NCBI GenBank assembly: GCA_963978895.1
Contig: OZ022243.1
Span: 11,492,896 to 11,556,895 of the forward strand
DNA length: 64,000 nt
Direction of reading: 5' to 3'
Source: Erpobdella octoculata
Taxonomy: Eukaryota; Annelida; Clitellata; Hirudinida; Erpobdellidae
Shown here: positions 1 through 40,699 of the stretch, piece by piece
How the letters are laid out: each line of letters starts with the position of its first letter
How positions within the stretch are numbered: the stretch's first letter is position 1
Notes under the pieces: model-generated
Seen by the model: the letters and a program-made list of their open reading frames with translations, nothing else
Databases searched by the model: none
Told to the model about the DNA's origin: nothing
Position numbers and translations under genes: made by a program

Positions 1-416
1 GGCACTTGAACAGACTCCAAAGGTCTTTTTTATGAATACAAACTTTAAAAAAATTATTTAAAATGATTCTTATCTCTACAATTATTTTTGTAAATGTTTT
101 CTAATTAGTTTAAATTGTTTTTAGCGTAAAACTAAACGGCAATGTGAAGGCTTTAAAAGGGTGCATGACTACTTAGGCATTAGCACAGAATGCAAAGGTC
201 TTTCTTTATAAATGCAAACTTTAAAAATATTTTTTTAAACTTTTTTAGTCCTTTACACTGCATGGAAGTTTGTCGTTCGGTTTTATTCGGATACGGAAGT
301 ATTTTTCTTCCGAACGTTCGGTTTTAATCGGGTTCGGAAATAATTTCATTCCGAACTTTCAAAAACCGTTTCCGAAAGATCGAGGATATTCGGAAATTAT
401 ACGGAACAGCAGTAGC
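1..416. other. AT-rich non-coding DNA with a diverged direct repeat
   Basis: No exon is recognisable. A roughly 35-bp block at 19-53 (AAAGGTC...CAAACTTTAAAAA) recurs at about 193-229. Around 265-400 there are several CGGAA/TTCGG-rich stretches resembling a transposon flank. This region should be an intron or upstream part of the ULK gene. Confidence 0.4.
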
Positions 417-739
417 CAGGGCCGGATTAAGCCATTTTAGTGCCCAAGGCACAAACTCACATGGGTGCCCTCTTCTGTCTGGGGCCCCTGATTTTTCACT
501 GACCATGACCTCTGGTATGTTCAAAATTATGCAAAGAAAACAGTTGTTAACAAATATATTTGTAATTTGTACTACTATCACTCATACAAAGCTTACAATA
601 AAGTATTTCTGTATTAAAATTCAGTTGTTTCTGAACTTAAATTTGTTCAAGAAACATATTTCCTGAAGACCTGTGGTGCCCCCAAATGCTTGGTGCCCAA
701 GGCACGTGCCTTGTTTGCCTAATGGTTAATCGAGGCCTG
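417..739. mobile_element. hAT-type MITE with CAGGGCCGGATTAAG terminus
   Basis: The left end reads CAGGGCCGGATTAAG and the right end GTTAATCGAGGCCTG, an imperfect terminal inverted repeat. Flanking 8-mers GCAGTAGC (409-416) and GCCGTAGC (740-747) differ at one base, the target duplication length of hAT transposons. It has no coding capacity. A partial copy of the same family is at 51388-51466 in the opposite orientation. Confidence 0.75.
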
Positions 740-891
740 GCCGTAGCACTTCCGAAAAAAACGAGTTTTGCTGAGTTGTTGCAATTCTTGCGGAAGTATA
801 ACGGCGACAAAATTTTGACTAAAACTAACAGTGTGGAGTCAAATTTATTTTCCATAGAAACACAAAAATAAAAAATGCATTAAACATAAAC

Positions 892-1481
892 TATTCATCA
901 TCATCGAATTCAATGCATGTAGGTCCTTGACCAGATTTTTTGCATAACGTTAACGAAGCAGATTTAGTAGAAAATTGAGAACCTTCCTCTTCCTTGTCTT
1001 CTTCAGAAACATAGTTCCAGTTAGGTATTTTAGCCTTCCCCCAATTTTGTTGAACATAGGTAAGAGCAGTAGTTGTGCCTGGATTGAGGTTCATCCTTGA
1101 GGTGGAGACGATGTTGCCCGAAGCGGAGAACAATCTCTCACTAGAAGCAGATGAAAGTGGGACACAGAATATTCCTCTCGCAAGCCTGGCAAGTATTCGC
1201 AAGGCACTCTGCTGTTGCTTCAACCACTGTAAGATGTCAATCTTCATAGGAAGATAACACAAACATTAGTATATTTATTTATATTTCAAATAAATCAGAA
1301 TAATCACGAAAAGGTACCTTGGAGCGTTCAAAAGGTTTTGGCAAAGTCAGGTACAAATCTAATTCTTTTTGAAGCTGGGAAACCTCTTCTAACTCCTCAT
1401 CTTCTGACAACTCCAGAACCCTTCTTTCAGCCTCATCACCAGGTACAAATGCTTGATCAAAAGTGGGCAGTGACTAAGACT
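892..1481 (-). pseudogene. hAT-family transposase remnant (C-terminal dimerisation domain)
   Basis: Reading right to left there is an upstream exon (about 1481-1318: LQKELDLYLTLPKPFERSK) and a 3' exon (1241-892), separated by a 76-bp GT-AG intron. The 3' exon carries the signature of the hAT C-terminal dimerisation domain, LARLARGIFCVPLSSASSERLFSASG in two parts, followed by an acidic tail and stop. The N-terminal zinc finger and the catalytic core are missing. The upstream exon is cut by a LINE 3' end at 1510. In a full element this domain dimerises the transposase. Confidence 0.85.
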
Positions 1482-1509
1482 AGCTTGGCCTCTTTCTGAA
1501 CTCTTTTGT

Positions 1510-1860
1510 GATATCATGATCTTCAATCAACTGTCATCATCATCATTTATTTTTGAAACATCCTTATTCCATGTTAGGCTAGGGTTGGACTTTTTTTCCA
1601 TATCAGGCCCCTCCACAAGTCACGCCGAGCTCATCCATATCTTTCTTCAGACATTCCCACCAAGTCTTCCTGCTTCTACCTTTACTTTTCACTCCTACAA
1701 CATCCACATCTCTACATGCCGAAACCCAATCATCTGCACTTTTAAGCTCCAAATGTCTAAACCACCTCAGTCTTCCACGCCTCACCACATCAGCCACACA
1801 AGGAACATCCAGAAGGTTATAACAAATCCACACTACGAGCAGGATCATTCAACGAATCCA
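1510..1860 (-). mobile_element. 3' end of an RTE-like LINE
   Basis: The minus strand encodes the C-terminal tail of a LINE reverse transcriptase (VADVVRRGRLRWFRHLE, then SRKTWWECLKKDMDELG). It is followed by a short 3' UTR ending in (GAT)n at about 1528-1545, a typical RTE-style microsatellite tail. It is 5' truncated and inserted beside the hAT transposase remnant. Confidence 0.75.
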
Positions 1861-2040
1861 AACTATTTGGAAAATACCGTCAGGCAGTGATAAAAACTCG
1901 AGTACGCAAGCTGACAACAAACTAAAAGTGAAGTAGAATACGAAATAAAGTAAAAATTGAATTGTATGATTTTTTAAGATAAATTGAAAAAATATAATAT
2001 TTAAAAAAATTAATAAAAATTAAATTTTTCTTAAATATAA

Positions 2041-2104
2041 AAACTTCCGCGGGCCGCATGAGAGGGCCTCGCGGCGGCCCGCAAGCCGCAGTTCGGAGAC
2101 CCCT
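2041..2104 (-). mobile_element. hAT terminus (CAGGGGTCTCCGAACTGCGG)
   Basis: Read on the minus strand from 2104 this is a GC-rich hAT terminus, CAGGGGTCTCCGAACTGCGG, followed by GGGCCGCC. The GC content contrasts sharply with the AT-rich surroundings. It may be one end of the element that carried the transposase remnant at 892-1481; the opposite end was not found. Confidence 0.5.
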
Positions 2105-2395
2105 GTTCTAAGATATGATGGGCATAGTTGGAATACGCTCTTGTACGAAGATTATGGTCCTTAGCAGGGTTATTATTTTAATTTTGTGCATGAAGTGAGT
2201 TTAATTTTCTGCTCAGAAGTAACTTTCTTCTAAAGCTTTTGATGTTCAGGACTACAATTAGTAAAAACGGCTCAGTAGAACTTTTATTATTAAACCAACA
2301 ATCATCCTTAGTAGAGCCGTGCACAAGCCAGGAAATATATTAAGGTTATTGAAACAAACAGGAAACGGACTGGTCCAGACCAAAGTTTACACAAA
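2105..2395. other. no recognisable feature
   Basis: AT-rich sequence between a transposon terminus and a SINE. I see no exon, repeat or RNA gene in it. Confidence 0.4.
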
Positions 2396-2400
2396 CAACA

Positions 2401-2540
2401 TAGTGGGCAACAGTGGTATAGCCGTAAGGTTATTCGCTTGTAGATCTGAAAGTCAGGTTGTTCGAATCCCACCGGTGTCACCAGTATCTGCATGGGTGTG
2501 GATAGGTACCTATAAATGGCTGCCTTTGGTTGTTCTGTGA
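2401..2540 (+). repeat. tRNA-derived SINE, family A (forward copy)
   Basis: A tRNA-like head (about 2404-2476) has a B-box-like GTTCGAATCCC. It is followed by the family body GTGTCACCAG...GGTGTGGATAGG...ATGGCTGCC. The same head-body order is found inverted at 4481-4645, 9011-9240 and 31988-32206. The head does not fold into a full functional tRNA. Confidence 0.75.
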
Positions 2541-3188
2541 AGTTAGAGGTTTAAGGACTATTGCCACGATAGACAGTGTCACATTATGGTGCAATTTATG
2601 AAGGAGGGAGATGCCATGGCATTAATTATCAATCCACAGGATATCTGTCCAACAAATACCAATAATATGAAGACTTAAATCTAAAGCAGGTAAAAATGGA
2701 AAATCACAGCAGAAAATCGAAGAATTGATTGCTGAAGCAATGCAATCTTCTGTTAATAATTCGTTTGTCTGCAGATTAGGTGATAAGGATTTGGAAACAA
2801 GTTTGAGTGACACGTAATGAAATCAGTTCTTGGTCAGCTTGTTAATGGTGGGGAAATAGCTGTAGTTTGCTGCAGAAAAGCTTTGCTTTGAAAGCTGTTG
2901 CCCTGCCTGATGCTGAGTCTTAGTACATGGGTTTTTAGCAGTGGAAGTTGCTGCTGGATATTTTCATAGGTGTTTAAATATTTTTTGTTTGGTTAAGATC
3001 TTATTACATTGTTGCAATGATTCCAATTTTAATGATTCTAAGTAATGTAAAAAAAAGTGAGTTATATTTCTGTGTGCCTAATAACAATATCAGAATGCTT
3101 AGCTCTAATGGAATAAGATTATATGTTTTTTTTTATGCAAATTGTTATGATAGTAAAAATTGACATTCTATATTTGTTCACATCATAG
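2541..3188. other. ULK intron, no recognisable element
   Basis: The DNA leading into the APE-motif exon shows no homology I can recognise. An AATAAGAT/TTTTTTTT-rich stretch precedes the 3' splice site at 3187-3188. I searched by eye for the catalytic-loop and DFG exons and did not find them here. Confidence 0.4.
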
Positions 3189-32723
<29,535 letters not shown>

Positions 32724-33042
32724 AAAACCCATTGAATTTCTTAGGCATTCTGTCCATTGATATTGTAGATGACCAAGACATAATTTACTGAATCTTTAAT
32801 TGTTTAACATTTCAGTTAATGTTTTCTATTTAAAAAGTTGGTGCTTTTCAAACTTTGAAGCCTAATTGTTTTTATTTGTGTTTCAAATAGCTGCTTCATT
32901 ATTTATTATTGTTTTTGTGTCAAGTTAGTTTTCAATAACTGCAATGAAACCACAGGATATTTTTGTCAATGAGTTACTGCATGAAAAATGAAACTGGTTT
33001 ATGTTGTTGTTCAGTTAATGCTCTTTATCCAAGTGTTTATCA

Positions 33043-33048
33043 ATTAAA
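33043..33048 (+). terminator. possible poly(A) signal of the ULK gene
   Basis: ATTAAA lies 320 nt after the ULK stop codon and is followed at once by a T/GT-rich stretch, the usual layout of an animal cleavage site. There is no AATAAA between the stop and this point. This is an inference from motif and spacing only. Confidence 0.35.
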
Positions 33049-33371
33049 TGTGTTGTTTTTTGCTTCAATTAATTTTAGTCAAATAGTCTATTTTCTGTGA
33101 GTTGTCTTGTGTTTTCTTCTGCTGATGCGATGTTGATATCTTTGACTCGGAGTAGACCAGCTTTTCGCTATGTTAAGTAAGATAAAATACATTTGCACTG
33201 AAATGCATCACTAACATTGCTCCAACCCATTTTTTAATGGAAGGAACATTTTTCTCTGTTAACTTTTTATGTTTTATCGGGAATCTTTCCCCAGGAACAT
33301 TATTTCAGTTAAAGTTTGGGGGGACGTGTTCTAAGGGCTCACACATTTCTAGACATTTCACACAGTCTACC

Positions 33372-33600
33372 CAGAAAACAAGTAAAGGAAAAAACGAGTT
33401 TTTCAACACAAACTTTTAGCTTAGTACACTCGATTTAGAAATTCGAAAGATGTTCAAATTAAGTTTTTTTTCTAGTTGAATCATGTATTGTCATCCAATA
33501 TAAAGCTATGCTGAAAGTTTCAGCTTCCTAGCTAGTCAAAAAGCTGGTTAAATTTTACTTGCAAGATTTGCATGCAGAAAAAGACACACAAAATAGCTAG
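33372..33600 (+). repeat. dispersed repeat R2 (GGAAAAAACGAG...AGCTGGTTAAAT), copy 1
   Basis: It shares a long conserved core (AGTTTCAGCTTCCTAGCTAG, TCAAAAAGCTGGTTAAATTT, CTTGCAAGATTTGC) with copies at 44358-44635 and 52568-52835. All three are in the same orientation. No terminal inverted repeat was established, so its class is unknown. Confidence 0.8.
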
Positions 33601-33794
33601 TATCTAAGAGTCCATGAACCTACAATACTTTTGGCTTCCGGGACTAAAAAGGGACTGAAGAGTGGAAAAAAAGGATGAATTGCTTGAAAACTCAATAACT
33701 GGAAATGTGAAAACATTAAAATTCAGTATTTAGATTTTTCTTAAAAAGATAAGAATTCATTGTTTTTTGGAAATTAGTTTCCGAGCTTTGAGAT

Positions 33795-34033
33795 TTTTTG
33801 CCCGTTAAATCTGGCTGAGTCCAGTTCATCACGGACCGGGACAGGCTAGCTTGACTTTTGTGCTTATAAAACTGCCCGGTTAGGGGCTGAAATTTTCTGT
33901 CTAATTTACGAGCCAGGCCTGGAATTTTTGCCTATAAAATGAACTGCATTGGTCGCAAAAAACTGTGTATGGCTCTTATAGATTAGAGCACTGCACAGGC
34001 CGGGCCCTGAAAAATCAGCCCGTGCAGTGAATA
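33795..34033. repeat. GGGCC-rich MITE fragments
   Basis: Motifs such as CACTGCACAGGCCGGGCCC and its partner GGGCTG...CCGTGCAGTG form a short inverted structure at 33986-34033. A related fragment (CCCTGCACTGGCCGTGCC) is at 35752-35890 in a DCUN1D3 intron. They resemble hAT MITE ends. Confidence 0.4.
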
Positions 34034-34099
34034 ATCATCGATTAGCTGGCAACTACTGAAGTGCTGGTTCGATTCTGCTGTTCTTCAATATGCTAGAAA

Positions 34100-34345
34100 A
34101 AATGTCTCGTATGGAACATTTCTGTTCGGTCAACCGTAAAATCTGTGCAGTGGGTGATTTCAATCTGACCAAACTAGACTAGAGAAATATTATTTCAAGC
34201 TTCACTAACCTTTATGGGATATTCATAGATTTTGGTCTTCACCAATTTGTAGAATCACTTATACTCGCAGATATATTATTCTTGATCTGATTCTGGCAAA
34301 TGCATCATACCTACCCACTTACAACATCTGACCACTATACTTGAT
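34100..34345 (+). pseudogene. LINE endonuclease fragment
   Basis: Frames with stops read ICAVGDFNLTKLD, IDFGLHQFVES and TTSDHY, three AP-endonuclease landmarks of CR1/Jockey-type LINEs in the right order. It is short and dead. Confidence 0.65.
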
Positions 34346-34399
34346 AACTTTCCGCCTAAACGACTTAAGACCTACCTTCTCAGGGACGATTCCAGGGCG

Positions 34400-34925
34400 T
34401 CATTTGGGGAAGAGCAGGGAAATGCCAAGAATTAAAACAATTTTTTTTTTAAATAAAGGTGGAAGGAAGTCTTAGAGAATTTCTGGAATGATGCCAATAC
34501 TTGAATCCAAGAACGTCATTTGGGAGCAGCGAGTGACACCCAAAAAATTTTAGAAAAATAAATACAAAGTTTTAGAAAATTTTCAGAATAAAGAAAAAGG
34601 AAGCATTGAACCTCCCCAAGGATTTTCCAACATTTTTTGAATAAACATAGAGGAAGTTTAAAAAAAAAGTTGGGGCAGAAAAGCCTCCAAGGTTTTTCAA
34701 AAAAACTTTTTGGACAAATAATTATAGATTAAGAGAAAAAAATTTGGGAGGGCAGTTGTAGCCTAAAAATGTCCAGAGTAAAAATTGTTGGGAAAATTAT
34801 CATGGAGGAAGTTTCAGAAAACAAAATTGGAAAGAGATGGAAAAACCATTGGTCCTCCATGAATTTTCCTAAAACTTTTTTGAAAAAATAAAAAAAAAAT
34901 TTTGGAACAAGTACATACAACTACC
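34400..34925. repeat. degenerate purine-rich tandem array
   Basis: Loosely repeated units containing GGAAGT, AAAATTTTxGGA and CCTCCAAGG-like phrases fill the space between the convergent ULK and DCUN1D3 genes. Period and unit are poorly defined. Confidence 0.4.
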
Positions 34926-35114
34926 CCCAACTTTAATCTTAAAGTTTGAAGGTTAAAGATACTTAAAATATGCTAGCATAACTAACTGTTGCAGATTATG
35001 TAAAGTTGAAGAGTTTATAAATAATGCCAGGTTTTATTTCATTACATTTTTGTTTTGAAAACCGAAAACCAACATGTAGATTTAAAATAATACATAGCTG
35101 AAATTCAGTATATT

Positions 35115-35120
35115 TTTAAT
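35115..35120 (-). terminator. possible poly(A) signal of the DCUN1D3 gene
   Basis: On the minus strand ATTAAA lies about 30 nt after the stop codon, in an AT-rich stretch. This would give a very short 3' UTR, so a more distal site is equally possible. Confidence 0.3.
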
Positions 35121-35149
35121 AAAAATATTAATTTACGTCCATCTTATTT

Positions 35150-38100
35150 TTAACCATGCTGATCGGAATCTTTTTCAATGCGATCAACAAGGTTTTGGTT
35201 TTTTCGGTCGTTTTCAAATTCAACAAAATCGTCAAATAGATTAGGCCATGCTTCGGCATCTGTGTAGTTTGAAAGTTCCTGAGATTTGAAAGTTTCAACA
35301 AATGTCTGAAACAAGAACCAAGTATCTTGTTTTATATATGTTACACTAGTTTGTCTTTCAAGAAATTCTATCCACCGGGGAAGTAAATCTGGTGCAGGGT
35401 TAATGCATTGAAAGACCAGTTTCCATAATGCAATAGCCATATCCAATGGCAAATAACGCTGTGGAGGCTCAAGACCAAATTTGAATGTCCATCTATAGAA
35501 GTCCTTAAAATTGCATCGGACCTCTTCAACCACTCTGGGAAGCTTTTCTCGCAAATCAGCCAAACTAAAAACTTTCATTTCTTGGCATCCTTTGATGAAA
35601 TTTTGCCTAGAAATGAAAAAAAATAAATTAAAATCACCTTAAAAAGTGAAAGTAATATTTATTTTTGTATTACATTGCAAAATCATTTCCTGTCTGCTTA
35701 AGCAAGACCAAAATATCAGAGAACGTTGAAAATTGTGACATGTAGATTAGAACCCTGCACTGGCCGTGCCTTAACATTAAGGATATCAAAACGAGCCAGA
35801 CCGGACAGGGTTAAACTATTGTGCCAAACCAGGCCTAGGATTTTGAGCTTGTAAAACCAGTCCAACCTAAAAAAAAATCAGCGCATGGATCTAGTGTAGA
35901 TAGCTCAAGTTTGCATTATGTTCTACAAGCAGAAGGAAAATCTCTACAGGAAAATTATCATCTCTGTAATAAAATGACACAACAAAAACTTAAATTTGTG
36001 GTTGTTTTCAAATCTCAGCAGGAATATAAATATTTGTTCACCAGAACTTTCATTTTGCAAAATCACTTCCTATTAATATAAAAAATGATATTCAATTTTT
36101 CGATATTATTGGTAGATAGGCTGCTTTGTTGGAAGCTATCTTCTAGAGTCATGGTTCTTAGAAGTTTTCTATTTAAAATAATTTTGGAAAGAATATGATT
36201 ATATTGATTTTTATTGAATATTCTAAAACAATATATATGGAAGATGGCTGACAATGTTTGTATAGCCCAATTACAAATATTATCTGTTTTTGTTGATCAT
36301 TTTTTGCTCTTCAAAATTTACCTAGTATACATTTTAGATTTATTTATAAACCTAAATTAATTATTAATTACAGTATTTTTATAATCTAGTTTTTTATAGA
36401 TATTTTCATTAACTTTTTTAATACAAATTTAAAATTAGTGGTCATAAATCGGGAGATTTGATTTCAACCCAGATTTTGAAATTCTGTTGGATCCTGATTA
36501 TTCCTACTCACATTGCAGTACACCTCTCATGAAAACCAATCTCTGGTTCTCAATTCACCGCACTTGACTTCACAAACAAGTAATTTAATTGTAGCAATAT
36601 GGTGTCCTGGAAATGGTGCCTCTACGAAGCAGCAGAATATAGTTTTTAACTTAACTAGAGCAAAATCGAAACTCAATTTTTCAGGGAATAATCCCCTCCA
36701 TACTCATTTTTTTTAAATATGAAAGTTTAAAGGTGTTTACTACAACAGCTAAGCACTCAATATGCCAGAAATAAACTTGCACAATAAGTAATATAGTACT
36801 TTTACCATTTAACTTTAAATAATGCAGGTAAAAAAAGGACAAAGGTGTAAAAGACAAATAATGATCAAAAACATAGATGAGATTTTTGCTTTAGTTTCCA
36901 TTTTTTGTCTTAAATCAAAGCTTATTAAAGCAACTTAATCTTTACAAAAATAACAAAACAGAATAAATCTGAGACCAACAGAAAACAAACCTTGTAAAAC
37001 AACACATAGTTTCTGCTCGAAATTTCCATGCAAGAGCTAGAACCTCGAATTGATCTGGGCTCAATCCAAGATCATGGCAGAACTTTTCTACACCTTCTGC
37101 TAATATGCAATCCGTTTTCTCAATATTTTTATAACTCTCATACATTGATTCAATCCTCGGGTCCACCACATCTGCAAAATTACTCACTGTACATTTGAAG
37201 CAAAACTAACCAAATAAATGTGCTGTTGTACCTGAGATATTGGATGCTGAGTTTCTCAAAGGTTTTGAACTAAAATTTAAATTGTTGCTGGATGCTTCTT
37301 CCTGATCCTGTATGATATAAATATCTGATGAAGTAAGACTTTTTTGTGAAACTGGTTTTGGTTTCTGGAAAGAAAATAGCATCTAAACAATAGTAATTAA
37401 TTAATCCATAAAATGTATTAAACATCTTTTACCAGAGCATAAAAAGTGTTATAGTGAATTCCCCAGTCATTACTTACTTAACCACCTTAAAGATTGTGTT
37501 AATTTCATTTTGATGGAAATCTCAATTTCTGTCAGTAATAATAGAAACTGACACCACACGTGCAGAGTATCTGTACGCCTTGAAGTAAATGTAACTATAA
37601 AACTGATTTTTTTTTTAATAACAATGTGAATTATATACCGAAACAATAATGCTATTCAAAAGTTTTTTTACACACTTTTACTTAACTTGACTGTCTGTCT
37701 GTCGTAAAATTTTGCAATCGATTTTAAATTAACTTCCCGATGAGCTAGAAACTTAAAAATTTAAACATACCTTCGAACTAATTAATAATGCATTCTATCA
37801 AATTTTCAGATCAATTGGACAAAATTTAATGAAATAATTATTTGTGATATTTTTGTCTATGCTAATATGCTCGTTGTTTATGTAACAGAATGTGGCCTAC
37901 ACAATCGATTATAAAAAAGTGTGTTTTTAAAAATTTTGTTTTTATTGTTTCTCTTTCCCCACTCTCTATCCTCTTTTTGTTTATCTCTCTCCCTCTTCTT
38001 TCGTTTTTTTTGGTTCTCTCTCTCTCCCTCTCCCTCTCGTTCTCTTTTTTTCTCTCTCTCTAATTCTCCTTCTTTATTATCTCTCTCCTTTACTTTTTGT

Positions 38101-39415
38101 TTATTGCTCTTTCCTTTTTTTTTCTTCCTCGTTCTCAAAAACTACTGACATCTTTTCAACTTAATGTAGATGAAAATACATAATCAATTGCGGTGAAAAA
38201 ACCAAGAATAGTTTAATCGGACGACGAAGTAGTCCAAAAATCTGGTGTGGGTGACATTAATTGCATGGCGCATGCAAAGTATCTTATACTCTCTCTTTTT
38301 ATTTCATTCTTGTCAAAAAAACAAAATCTATGTTTTATGTAAGTAATGAATAATTTGGTTCGGTTTAAATAACATAAAGCAAATGTTTTGTATTTCATGT
38401 TGGTTATCAAGAAAGTTAGAAGGCTGCCATCTAGCAACTGTATTATAGAATTATGATCATCATAAAATCATTTGGAAAAAATTAATAGCTGTCGTATTAC
38501 AAAATATAAAAGATTTGAGAAAAACTAAGTTTCTTAAGTTTACTTGTTTTTAAGCTTAAACTAACTAATCATACATTTTAAAATACGCAAACTGGTTTAA
38601 TGCAATACTCAATGCCTAAGAAGCTAGAACAGAAAAACTTATTTAAATATTTACAGTTTATCAATCTTTGTGTATTTCGCCTTGCCTATTCCAATTCATA
38701 TTTTTTACTGTATTTTTAAGAATTGCTTTTTAATTTCGGTTCACAGAAATCTGCTATTAAACATTTCGGTTTACACAAATATCACTTCATTAGGAAGCAA
38801 TATAAACATGATACTATTACATATTAAGATTTCTATTTGGACCATATATGCTGTCAGGTTTAGTTTAATTATTAGAGGGGTTGAAATTCATTTTTAGTTA
38901 TCTCCTATTATAACATCCTGAGCTAATGTTATACATTTTTTAATCGTTATACTTTGATGATTACACAAAATAAGTAACATTGACCATTGCAAAACAGGTC
39001 AATTTTTAAATCTCTTATACTTTAACTTAACCACCAATCTTGATTGCATGCAAATCTTGGAAGTGAAAATTAACAAACTTTCGATCATCCAATCAAGCTG
39101 AAACTTGGAATACACACCCACTTCTATTAAAATTTTTCAAGAGAAATTTAATTTTACTTTGTAACTAAAAAATTGTTATATCTGTGCTCTAAGAAACAAA
39201 TTTAAATTAAAGAATAACTTGATAACTGTTTAATCTTTAACCAATAGACATGTAAATTGTAAATGAACTACCGCAACATTGAGCTCTTTATCATACTCCA
39301 CGACCACATTAAACATTTCCACTTGCAGTGGTGAACAAGTTCGTCTAGAAAATGCAAAATTCGATGTTTTGTAGGGTTGGCGTACTTTCAAACATGATGA
39401 CAGGCAGTGACCCAT
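35150..39415 (-). CDS. DCUN1D3: DCUN1D3-like cullin neddylation scaffold, complete, 4 exons
   Basis: Exons in gene order: 39386-39415, 37232-37364, 36991-37171, 35150-35606. They total 801 nt, 266 residues plus stop, with matching phases (0, 1, 2). Exon 1 is just ten codons, MGHCLSSCLK: Gly2 fits N-myristoylation and the cysteines fit palmitoylation, as in vertebrate DCUN1D3 (start MGQC), the membrane-associated family member. The PONY domain spans about residues 61-255 (EGVEKFCHDLGL, LALAWKFRAETMCCFTR, IALWKLVF). The cullin-binding DAD patch looks intact: D in KQDTW, A in AWPNL, D in DDFVEF. Family members bring cullins and NEDD8-charged E2 together; DCUN1D3 can hold cullins at the membrane. 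The protein is shorter than human DCUN1D3 (304 aa), mostly in the N-terminal linker (exon 2). It is convergent with the ULK gene, 2.4 kb away. The first exon rests on motif and phase. Confidence 0.92.
37920..38135. repeat. polypyrimidine CT-rich tract
   Basis: The + strand is almost entirely C and T (TCTCTC, CCCTC, TTTCTT), so the DCUN1D3 transcript carries a matching purine tract in intron 1. It has triplex-forming potential. Confidence 0.85.
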
Positions 39416-40100
39416 TGTTTTGAAAAACTATTAATAGTGGCAAGGAATACCATAGTTCACTTATAAAATAAGCCCAAAAAGCACCTCATAAGTTAAATAA
39501 TATATTGTAATCAGCAGTCAAGGGCTGGCTAACTAGATAGCTAGAAGCTAGAGCTAAAATCCTGCAGAGAGATAAAGAAGGGTTGTTAATGCAGGCAGAG
39601 AACCTCTCGTCTTGTTCTATCTTCTGGCTATGGCCAGGCTAAGTAAAGAGTAAACTGAGTAAAGTTCAGTAAAGTAAAGAAAGAGTAAGGCTTAATAAAT
39701 AAAAGTTAAAGGCAAACTAAGCGATTCTCCAAAATTCCAAAAACCATTTAACTTCGCCAGACTTAACACAAACACCAAACCACAACAAATGATATGCCTA
39801 GTCTAGAGATGCCTTAGATTAGAACGTTAGATTGACCAGACTTATATGAAGATTTCCCCGGGATACAACGAAACTGCAACTCAGTGAAAAGATAAACAAG
39901 AAACAGGGATAGGCTGCTCTAAAAAAATCACGTCAGCTTAAAAGAATTTGGTGTCAGTAATATTTGAATCAAGCATGGAGTCCATTGATGGAATTCATTA
40001 CGCCACGTGTACAAATTGTAAAACGTTTATTCACTCTATAGGAATAAATATACATTATGGCAGTGCTGTCCAATCCGTGATCCACGAGCTAATGGATAAA
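39416..40100. other. DCUN1D3 upstream region, nothing recognised
   Basis: This flank should contain the DCUN1D3 promoter. I see no TATA box or GC-rich island at a convincing position. A run of AGTAAAG repeats lies at 39640-39700. Confidence 0.35.
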
Positions 40101-40463
40101 TGAATGAATGAATGAATGAATGAATGAATGAATGAATGAATGAATGAATGAATGAATGAATGAATGAATGAATGAATGAATGAATGAATGAATGAATGAA
40201 TGAATGAATGAATGAATGAATGAATGAATGAATGAATGAATGAATGAATGAATGAATGAATGAATGAATGAATGAATGAATGAATGAATGAATGAATGAA
40301 TGAATGAATGAATGAATGAATGAGTGAATGAGTGAATGAGTGAATGAGTGAGTGAATGAATGAATGAATGAATGAATGAATGAATGAACGAACGAACGAA
40401 CGAACGAACGAACGAACGAACGAACGAACGAACGAACGAACGAATGAATGAATGGAATGAATG

Positions 40464-40508
<45 letters not shown>
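40101..40508. repeat. composite tetranucleotide array (TGAA/TGAG/CGAA/TCAA)
   Basis: About 55 TGAA units are followed by alternating TGAG/TGAA (40321-40352), TGAA, then about 14 CGAA units (40387-40444), and finally a TCAA block (about 40465-40508). Long Ile-His-Ser-Phe frames on the minus strand are translations of the array, not genes. Confidence 0.97.
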
Positions 40509-40699
40509 GGTGGGTCGGGCTGGGTTGTCAAAATTAGACCCATGTCCACCTCTGGTTTTTCAAATTTTTTTGGTTTTTTCATACATCCATCTCTTGTTTT
40601 TCTTCACTGGCTTGCTTGTTGATATAATGATAATGATAATGAATCCGAGCATTATTAAAGTGGCGTATGTTCTTTAAAAAAAACTTCAAGACCACTGTA

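Noticed and set aside
36513..36716. 67-codon frame in the DCUN1D3 intron
   Set aside because: It is on the opposite strand to the gene, has no recognisable domain and no splice signals fitting an exon.
40036..40473. Long Ile-His-Ser-Phe reading frames on the minus strand
   Set aside because: They are translations of the TGAA/CGAA array; all frames of a tetranucleotide repeat lacking stops stay open.
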